A DNA stretch of 6,242 nt, taken from JBEKTY01 sp049515555 (lineage in GTDB: Bacteria; Planctomycetota; Planctomycetia; Pirellulales; Thermoguttaceae). The notes under the pieces are model-generated. The model did no database searches. It saw only the letters and a program-made list of their open reading frames with translations, and was not told the origin of the DNA. The position numbers were made by a program, and so were the translations under genes. Position 1 is the first letter of the stretch. Every line of letters begins with the position of its first letter. Of the stretch, positions 1 through 4,139 are shown in pieces. Location: assembly GCA_049515555.1 (NCBI GenBank), contig JBEKTY010000305.1:1-6242 (forward strand), given 5' to 3'.

Positions 1-377
1 CTGGGCCCTCCGACGCCGCCTGCGAGCCCACCGTGCTGCCGACCGCCCGGTTTGACCCGCAAGAACCCCGTAATAGGGCGTCGTTGCGGCGATACGTGAA
101 GTCGCCGGCCGCCGGCACTAATGGCCACTGTCCCGACACTCACCGATGCCCGTGGGTCGGCCCGGCATCGTCGCTGCCCTACTCGCTGCTGCCTCCGGCC
201 GCGGGCCAGGGCCGCCTGGTCGTCCGGCCGATCCGCCACGGTCCGTCGTGATAGCGCGTTTACACGCACTCGGAGCTTGGCCGCCGTTGAAGAAATGAAG
301 CCGCTGGTGCGTGAACGCCTCGAAATCTTGGGCGGACCGCCACCCCGGCGCTGATACGGGACCTGCAATACAAATAC
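1..377. other. No supportable gene; GC-rich left flank
   Basis: All frames here give short proline-, arginine- and alanine-rich translations with no recognisable domain. The candidate starts (ATGs at 33, 121 and 145) lack a convincing ribosome binding site and the open frames overlap one another. One frame ending in a stop at about 297 reads ARLHALGAWPPLKK at its end. It looks slightly more protein-like than the rest and could be the end of a decayed gene, but I cannot name a family. I treat the stretch as non-coding upstream flank of the recombinase gene. Confidence 0.5.
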
Positions 378-406
378 TTGATCCGTCGGTGAAGCCGATG
401 TATGAT
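378..406 (+). promoter_or_regulatory. Sigma-70-like promoter of the recombinase gene
   Basis: TTGATC at 378-383 (4 of 6 to TTGACA) and TATGAT at 401-406 (5 of 6 to TATAAT) are separated by exactly 17 bp. The -10 box lies 21 bp before the ATG at 428, giving a very short leader that still contains the ribosome binding site. Planctomycete promoters are less well characterised than those of Proteobacteria, so the assignment rests on spacing and position. I see no clear inverted repeat that would be a recombinase binding site overlapping it. Confidence 0.45.
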
Positions 407-427
407 TGACATAGAAGGGGTTACAAC

Positions 428-1183
428 ATGGTCAAGATGCCTCCTTTGGTCGGGTACATTCGCGTCAGCACCAAGCGCCAGGGCCGTTCCGGCTTGGGCC
501 TTGAGGCACAACAAGAGGCCCTGGACACCTACCGCCGGGATCACGGGGGCCGCGTGCTCGCCACCTACCGCGAAATCGAGACCGGCAAGACGGCCGACCG
601 GCCGGAGTTGGCCCGCGCCATCGCCCATGCCAAGCGCTCGGGGGCCACGCTCGTCGTTGCCAAGTTGGACCGGTTGGCGAGGAACGCGGCGTTTCTGCTC
701 ACGCTCCAAGCATCAGGCTTGCCAATGGTGTTCCTGGACCTGCCCGGCGCAAACGAGTTCACGGTCGGCGTCATGGCCCTGGTGGCGCAACACGAGGCTC
801 AGCTAATCAGCCAGCGGACCAAAGACGCACTCGCTGCCTACAAGAAGAGGCGGAAGGTAAGCAAACGAATCAGGGAAGCGTATCCCGATGGTGTTCCTGA
901 CGAAATCGTTGTGGCAACAGCCGGCAAGCTGGGCGCGTCGCTACCCCAATGCCGGAACCTCACGCAGCAAGCACGGAAGACAGGAGCCCAGGCCGCTGGT
1001 CGGGCCGTCAAGAAAGAGGCCGATCAGGCTTACGTCGATCTGCTGCCGCAGATGGTCGAATGGCGGGCCGCCCGCTGGAGCCAGCAGCACATCGCCGACG
1101 AATTGAACCAGCAGGGGCATACCACGCGGCGCGGCAAGCGGTGGAATCAGGTCCAGGTGATGCGCGTGTTGGCCCGTGCGTAA
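428..1183 (+). CDS. Serine recombinase (resolvase/invertase family)
   Basis: A 251-residue site-specific serine recombinase that would cut and rejoin DNA through a covalent phosphoserine intermediate. The N-terminal catalytic domain is complete: Y10-I-R12-V-S14, with Ser14 the predicted nucleophile and Arg12 matching the conserved active-site arginine; Arg58 in the ADRPEL segment; and KLDRLAR at 79-85, with D81, R82 and R85. A helix around 113-135 (MALVAQHEAQLISQRT) matches the dimer/linker helix. The C-terminal third (about 170-251, with IADELNQQGHTTRRGKRW near the end) resembles the helix-turn-helix end of short recombinases whose tail reads IA..LN..G..T..G..W. It is far too short for a large serine integrase. 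About 25 extra basic residues seem to lie between the catalytic domain and the KLGASLPQCRNL segment. The start at 428 is preceded by AGAAGGGG at 413-420, seven bases away; Met4 (437) is a less well spaced alternative. It has no operon partner. Which reaction it performs (resolution, inversion or transposition) is unknown. Confidence 0.93.
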   Translation: MVKMPPLVGYIRVSTKRQGRSGLGLEAQQEALDTYRRDHGGRVLATYREIETGKTADRPELARAIAHAKRSGATLVVAKLDRLARNAAFLLTLQASGLPMVFLDLPGANEFTVGVMALVAQHEAQLISQRTKDALAAYKKRRKVSKRIREAYPDGVPDEIVVATAGKLGASLPQCRNLTQQARKTGAQAAGRAVKKEADQAYVDLLPQMVEWRAARWSQQHIADELNQQGHTTRRGKRWNQVQVMRVLARA

Positions 1184-1820
1184 GGTTCTCCAACATTTCC
1201 TTGGCACGGCCATAAGGTTTCCCGGAGGGTCCAAGAAGCGGCCATAAGGAATTTCACACCCCGCCCCGTACTCCAACTGTTTCCGGCCGGGCGTTCCGCC
1301 GGTCTCCACTCCCGCGACGCAACCCGTCATTCCTGCCAAAAAACGGCCCACAATCGGCACCTTCTCTTGCACCGATCCAGGTGGCCCGAACTGCCGCCCT
1401 ACGCCGGGGCTGGCGCATGCGCCCTGTGACCGAGCGAAAGAGAGCCCGAGCACGCCGGCCCCGGCACAGCGTCACGAACCCGCAGGCTTCAGGCGTTCTT
1501 TCGTCCGGCTGTTTCAGCCGCAGTTCCGCCGGATTGCCCCATGTGATCGCCTCGTCGATTGACCGTCTGACGCTGGCGGCACGATCGGTAGATGGTCATG
1601 GCCCTTGCGAAAGGACTATGGTGGCACACTGGCCTGCGGGTTCAGTGTGAGCGGCATGTCACTGTTGATCGTCCGCTTGCGTGGTCGGCTGGTAAGGAAG
1701 GATCGACGACCAGCATGGATCGGCAGCCGGCCAAAGAGCAACGATCGAATGCGATGGCGGGCTCGACACGAACCAGAGATCGCCTGAAGGAGGAGAACTT
1801 CTCCACCTCACTGGACTTCA
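1184..1820. other. Intergenic region without a convincing gene
   Basis: Open frames exist on both strands (for example plus strand 1381-1650 and 1592-1843), but their products are basic, low in hydrophobic order and without domains, and their starts lack ribosome binding sites. Just after the recombinase stop, CGGCCATAAGG occurs twice, at 1207-1217 and 1239-1249 (32 bp apart). TTCCCGGAGGGTC at 1219-1231 recurs at 2734-2746. A segment at 1477-1509 resembles 2863-2895. The perfect AAGGAGG at 1787-1793 is not followed by a start codon at usable distance. The stretch looks like decayed or repeat-derived sequence. Confidence 0.45.
1207..1249. repeat. 11-bp direct repeat pair downstream of recombinase
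   Basis: CGGCCATAAGG is present at 1207-1217 and again at 1239-1249, in direct orientation with a 32-bp period, 24 bp after the recombinase stop. It could be part of a recombination or protein-binding site, or a chance repeat in GC-rich DNA. No inverted counterpart was found. Confidence 0.35.
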
Positions 1821-1869
1821 GCGCGCCGGCCGTCCGCAATTGAAGCTGCGCCGGCAATTCCCGGCGCGC
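1821..1869. repeat. GC-rich inverted repeat with nested stem
   Basis: GCGCGCCGG at 1821-1829 and CCGGCGCGC at 1861-1869 are perfect 9-bp inverted copies around a 31-base centre. The centre itself contains AATTG (1838-1842) and CAATT (1855-1859), which can form an inner stem. There is no T-tract, so it is not a standard intrinsic terminator. It sits at the left edge of the less GC-rich island that holds the 79-codon gene, so it may mark a boundary. Confidence 0.45.
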
Positions 1870-2075
1870 CAGGAGACCGAATGCCGATTTTTCATATCCA
1901 CTCGCGCCACGGTTTTCGCCCGCGAGCGCCGCGCCTCTCTTCCTCGTTTCGTTTCACTATCTGGGGTATGGTTTGTTCGCGCAAACCCTTGATTGCACAG
2001 AGAAGACATACTTCGTTTCCTTAACGGTCGATTGTCTGAAAACCGCGCGGAATTCGGGCCGATGCTTTGACTTCT

Positions 2076-2109
2076 TTTCGACCCAGGGCAGACTTTTGCT
2101 GGGTCGAAA
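2076..2109 (+). promoter_or_regulatory. Leader hairpin upstream of the 79-codon gene
   Basis: TTTCGACCCAG (2076-2086) and CTGGGTCGAAA (2099-2109) form a perfect 11-bp stem with a 12-base loop. It ends 24 bases before the ATG at 2134, just upstream of the ribosome binding site, which it leaves exposed. It has no following T-run, so it is not a simple terminator. It could stabilise the 5' end of the mRNA, act as an operator for a dimeric regulator, or be part of a cis-acting RNA element. Confidence 0.5.
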
Positions 2110-2133
2110 CATCTTCTTCTTGGAGTCACAACC

Positions 2134-2373
2134 ATGAGTAACGCAACCCTTGAATCCATCTTGACGCAACACGCAATCCCGCGGAATAGCTGGGGAGAAT
2201 GGCGCGCCCTTGTATTCGACGGCACGCGCCCTAGCAAGGAAACGCTTCGTTACCTGCGCAACATCGGCAACTATGCGGGCGCGCTGCAATCCATTCTGAT
2301 TGAGTTGTCGAAACAAGTCAAACACAAATTCCCGCCGAAGAATTGGAAACCCTCTTCCCATAGGGCAGCATGA
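2134..2373 (+). CDS. Small protein of unknown function (79 aa)
   Basis: I do not recognise this protein. It is soluble-looking and basic towards the C-terminus, with no signal peptide or membrane segment. The N-terminal half contains SWGEWRALVFDG (residues 19-30). This is followed by TRPSKETLRYLRNIGNYAGALQ and a probable amphipathic helix (ILIELSKQVKHKF), then a proline/lysine-rich tail. Support for a real gene: TTGGAG (2119-2124) lies 9 bases before the ATG; a stable leader hairpin precedes it; and a perfect hairpin plus an intrinsic terminator follow it. The minus-strand open frame over the same interval is longer (153 codons), but its start has no such surroundings and its translation is rich in arginine, as expected of a shadow. 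The local base composition is less GC-rich than either flank, which may mean recent acquisition. It has no close neighbour to suggest a role. Confidence 0.6.
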   Translation: MSNATLESILTQHAIPRNSWGEWRALVFDGTRPSKETLRYLRNIGNYAGALQSILIELSKQVKHKFPPKNWKPSSHRAA

Positions 2374-2403
2374 CAACAGCGCGTTGCCCATGTGCCACAT
2401 CTT

Positions 2404-2437
2404 GAAGATTCCGCGCAACGGTTTGCGCGGAATCTTC
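2404..2437. repeat. Perfect 15-bp hairpin after the 79-codon gene
   Basis: GAAGATTCCGCGCAA (2404-2418) and TTGCGCGGAATCTTC (2423-2437) are exact inverted copies around the four-base loop CGGT. It starts 30 bases after the stop codon at 2373. No T-tract follows, so on its own it is not a classical terminator; it may protect the mRNA 3' end from exonucleases or be a protein-binding palindrome. A separate terminator lies 33 bp further on. Confidence 0.65.
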
Positions 2438-2470
2438 GCGCAGTAGTCTAGTCTGCAATTCGCGCGCCAC

Positions 2471-2501
2471 CGGGCAGGGTAAACTTCTGCCCGTTTTGTT
2501 T
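2471..2501 (+). terminator. Intrinsic terminator
   Basis: CGGGCAG (2471-2477) pairs with CTGCCCG (2487-2493) around a nine-base loop and is followed directly by TTTTGTTT (2494-2501). This is the standard GC stem plus U-tract arrangement for a plus-strand transcript. It lies about 100 bases after the 79-codon gene and probably ends that transcript. Confidence 0.65.
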
Positions 2502-2504
2502 GCG

Positions 2505-2577
2505 CCCGATGCTCCCTGCCCGATGCTCCCTGCCCGATGCTCCCTGCCTGATGCTCCCTGCCTGATGCTCCCTGCCC
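2505..2577. repeat. 14-bp minisatellite, five copies
   Basis: Five head-to-tail copies of a 14-bp unit begin at 2505, 2519, 2533, 2547 and 2561, followed by a partial CCC. Copies 1-3 are CCCGATGCTCCCTG; copies 4 and 5 are CCTGATGCTCCCTG. The array begins three bases after the terminator and is not inside any supportable gene. The near-identity of copies suggests slippage and therefore variable copy number between strains. It lacks the spacer structure of a CRISPR array. Confidence 0.9.
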
Positions 2578-2579
2578 AC

Positions 2580-3254
2580 CTTGACGCCCAAACTAGGCGC
2601 GCCCTTTCCAGGGACTAGACCGGGCTTGCCCTAGCTTACATCGTGGCATTCCGACAACTGCCAGACTGCAACCCCTTGCGATTGTGCGGGCGGGGCAATG
2701 CGCCCTCCGTTTGCAATGGTTGTAGCAAAAGGATTCCCGGAGGGTCGGTCTAATCGGGAAAACCGACACAAGCCGTGCAATCGACAAATCCGGCCGCTCC
2801 TTCGACTGGACGCACCGGCGAAAATGAAGGTCTGCCGCGGCAATGTAAACGATCAGTGCGGCAACCCGCAGGACTCCGGCGTACTGTGGCCCGGCGTCCG
2901 ATGGCCGGCGTCAACGATCGCAAGAAACCTCCAGGTGGCGTTGGGTGGATCAAATCGTCGCTTCGCGGCGACGGCCCGAGGAAACTGGCTTTGTCAGGCC
3001 GACGTTGGCGGCCGGGATTCTCAAATCGTGCGCCGCGGTTGGCTCGTGACGGCAAGGCCAGGTATCCAAGGGTTGAACCACGTCTACGCCACGACGCTGA
3101 GTTTCCGGCGCTCGAATGTCGCCTGGATTTTTTTGGGCCAAGACGCCGGGTGGATCAACTTCTGCCGCCGTGTTGCACCGACAACGGGCTCGTGCGGGTC
3201 GGCCCGACCGCGCACTGGCCAAAGATGGAATTGACTACCGCGTCGGCCGCTCGC
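2580..3254. other. Gene-free interval with degraded sequence
   Basis: Long open frames exist here on both strands (plus 2698-3234 and 2775-3527, several on minus), but they overlap extensively. Their translations are arginine/proline/glycine-rich without domain order, and none has a credible ribosome binding site. Weak internal similarity is visible: TTCCCGGAGGGTC at 2734-2746 matches 1219-1231, and GGGTGGATCAA occurs at 2943-2953 and 3148-3158. I interpret the stretch as decayed genes or repeat elements. Confidence 0.45.
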
Positions 3255-3469
3255 AAAGCCCTTTTGCTTGTCGGCCGTGGCAAATTCAACAGTCGCCCCG
3301 ACCGCGCGGGCTGCCATCTCCGCGTAGTCTGGGTTCAGTTCGATTCTGACGCACCATCGCCCCGACTCCGCAGCGGTGCGGCACGTCTCGTGCCACTGCC
3401 AGCGAAGGAATCAAGCACGAGATCGTCGCCTTCATCACGACAAGCCAGGACTGTCGGTCTATCGACCCG
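3255..3469 (-). pseudogene. Remnant of a DNA methyltransferase C-terminus
   Basis: The minus strand encodes DEGDDLVLDSFAGSGT (motif I at about 3389-3427). The D.F.GSGT loop is the S-adenosylmethionine-binding signature of amino-DNA (N6-adenine/N4-cytosine) methyltransferases. Directly afterwards the expected continuation lies in a different frame: AAESGRWCVRIELNPDYAEMAARAVG (about 3299-3382). It matches the usual 'R.F.GIELNP.Y.EMA' segment, except that the family's glycine before IEL is replaced by arginine. So at least one frameshift lies a few bases after GSGT (about 3380-3390), plus a substitution at a conserved position. Upstream on the minus strand I could not find the rest of the enzyme: no DPPY-type catalytic motif or target-recognition region in any frame. 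The gene is truncated and frameshifted and should be inactive. It suggests a former restriction-modification or phage-type orphan methylase locus. Confidence 0.6.
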
Positions 3470-3843
3470 CGTACAACGCAACATCAAGTACCGTAAGACC
3501 TTGCGGCTGTTGGGCCACCGACAATGACACATAGGCCGCGTTGCCCGTTTCGGGGCTGCCAGCGGTCTTTTCCGGCCAACGGGATGGGGCCCACAGGCCG
3601 GCAGGCCACTGGCAGGTGCGGACAACTACGTACTCCGCCGTAAAATATGGAGCGGGGGGTTGTGCCCCTCTCGCCCCTCAACTATGCTAGCGGATGATTG
3701 GAAAGACGCTGGGGAATCGACCAGCCCGAATTCGAGTAACCGGAACACCGAACGAGGAACGACCAGGGCCATAGACCGGCCATGAAGACAACTTGAACGA
3801 CGCGCGAGCGTCAAGAAACTGCTCTCTACAGAACGACCAACCT
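3470..3843. other. Gene-free interval with degraded sequence
   Basis: Several short overlapping minus-strand frames (for example 3484-3681 and 3626-3994) carry no recognisable domain or good start. They may be the unrecognisable upstream part of the decayed methyltransferase locus, since they lie on its 5' side. No RNA gene or repeat of note was found before the hairpin cluster that begins at 3844. Confidence 0.4.
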
Positions 3844-3859
3844 GAGCGCGTGTGCGCTC
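3844..3859. repeat. Short hairpin GAGCGC-GTGT-GCGCTC
   Basis: GAGCGC (3844-3849) and GCGCTC (3854-3859) form a perfect 6-bp stem with a GTGT loop, seven bases before the large hairpin at 3866. GCGCTC also occurs at 3964-3969, so the left arm could instead close a larger branched fold enclosing 3866-3952. Confidence 0.45.
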
Positions 3860-3865
3860 TTGAAT

Positions 3866-3925
3866 CACAGAAGCAGCGACTTGTGCCGCGCCCCGCAAGG
3901 GGCGCTGGCCAATCGCTGTTCTGTG
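3866..3925. other. 60-nt near-continuous hairpin, possible structured RNA or DNA site
   Basis: The 60 bases fold into one rod of 26 Watson-Crick pairs closed by a GCAA (GNRA-type) tetraloop at 3895-3898. Segments: 3866-3872 with 3919-3925 (7 bp), 3874-3879 with 3913-3918 (6 bp), 3881-3883 with 3910-3912 (3 bp), 3885-3887 with 3907-3909 (3 bp) and 3888-3894 with 3899-3905 (7 bp). Only four single bases are unpaired: 3873, 3880, 3884 and 3906. No T-tract follows on the plus strand. Candidate roles are a small RNA or mRNA leader element, a REP/MITE-like palindrome, or a folded recombination site; the end sequences do not fit the integron attC core. No second copy is in the window. The pairing is certain from the sequence; the function is unknown. 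Confidence 0.55.
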
Positions 3926-3926
3926 T

Positions 3927-3942
3927 GCCCCTTGGTCGGGGC
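3927..3942. repeat. Short hairpin GCCCC-TTGGTC-GGGGC
   Basis: GCCCC (3927-3931) and GGGGC (3938-3942) form a 5-bp stem immediately after the large hairpin. Alternatively TGCCCC (3926-3931) can pair with GGGGCA (3947-3952). It completes a run of three consecutive stems over 3844-3952. Confidence 0.35.
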
Positions 3943-3993
3943 TGTAGGGGCAGCCTTGGTTCAGCGCTCCTTTTGCTTGTAGAGGGCGGAGCA

Positions 3994-4071
3994 ATGCCTG
4001 TCAGCTTCCGATGTTCGGGCTGCGGAGGCAATGGCCGAGCAGATGACAGATTTGTGGGCAGGCCGGCATAA
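3994..4071 (+). pseudogene. Truncated zinc-ribbon leader (25 codons)
   Basis: The ATG at 3994 follows AGGGCGGA (3983-3990) at three bases and starts a 25-residue frame reading MPVSFRCSGCGGNGRADDRF and ending VGRPA before a stop. The pattern MP..FRC..CG....DD...G resembles the start of planctomycete proteins that open with a Cys4 zinc ribbon. In those, a second CP.C pair normally follows the '..G..A' segment; here translation stops exactly at that point and no cysteine pair appears downstream in any frame. The second half of the ribbon is therefore missing and it could not bind zinc in the usual way. It is either a decayed gene start or a chance resemblance in a short frame. It lies 68 bases upstream of the surface-protein gene, in the same direction. 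Confidence 0.35.
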
Positions 4072-4139
4072 CACGCATTCAGCATAAGGGTTTCCTATAT
4101 CCGACCATAACATTTAACTTCAATAGCGGGGTTGGAGAC

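Noticed and set aside
121..354. 77-codon and 72-codon overlapping plus-strand frames at the left end
   Set aside because: Low-complexity arginine/proline/alanine translations, no ribosome binding site, and mutual overlap in different frames.
1787..1800. Perfect AAGGAGG ribosome-binding-like sequence
   Set aside because: No ATG, GTG or TTG follows within usable distance with an open frame of any length. The sequence is also part of a small palindrome (GGAGAACTTCTCC).
1957..2418. 153-codon minus-strand open frame
   Set aside because: It overlaps the 79-codon plus-strand gene, begins inside the 15-bp hairpin, and has no ribosome binding site. The plus-strand gene has all expected signals.
2505..2577. 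Possible CRISPR array
   Set aside because: The repeats are 14 bp and directly abutting, with no spacers, so this is a minisatellite.
2931..3000. Minus-strand LIHPTPP, resembling the HPTQKP motif of beta-type methyltransferases
   Set aside because: It lies on the wrong (3') side of the motif I remnant, lacks the QKP residues and has no supporting context. Probably coincidence.
3331..3354. GTTCAGTTCGATTCTGACGC with ACCA following, resembling a tRNA T-arm and 3' end
   Set aside because: Only four bases of the stem pair, and no acceptor, D-arm or anticodon arm can be placed upstream. The same bases on the minus strand encode the RIELN segment of the methyltransferase remnant, which explains them better.
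2775..3527. 250-codon plus-strand open frame
   Set aside because: The translation is arginine/proline/serine-rich with no domain, it has no ribosome binding site, and it runs antisense over the methyltransferase remnant. Long chance frames are common in GC-rich DNA.
3866..3925. Integron attC site
   Set aside because: The bulged hairpin is reminiscent of attC, but the right end (GTTCTGTG) does not fit GTTRRRY, no complementary left core is present, and there is no integron integrase; the recombinase here is of the serine type.
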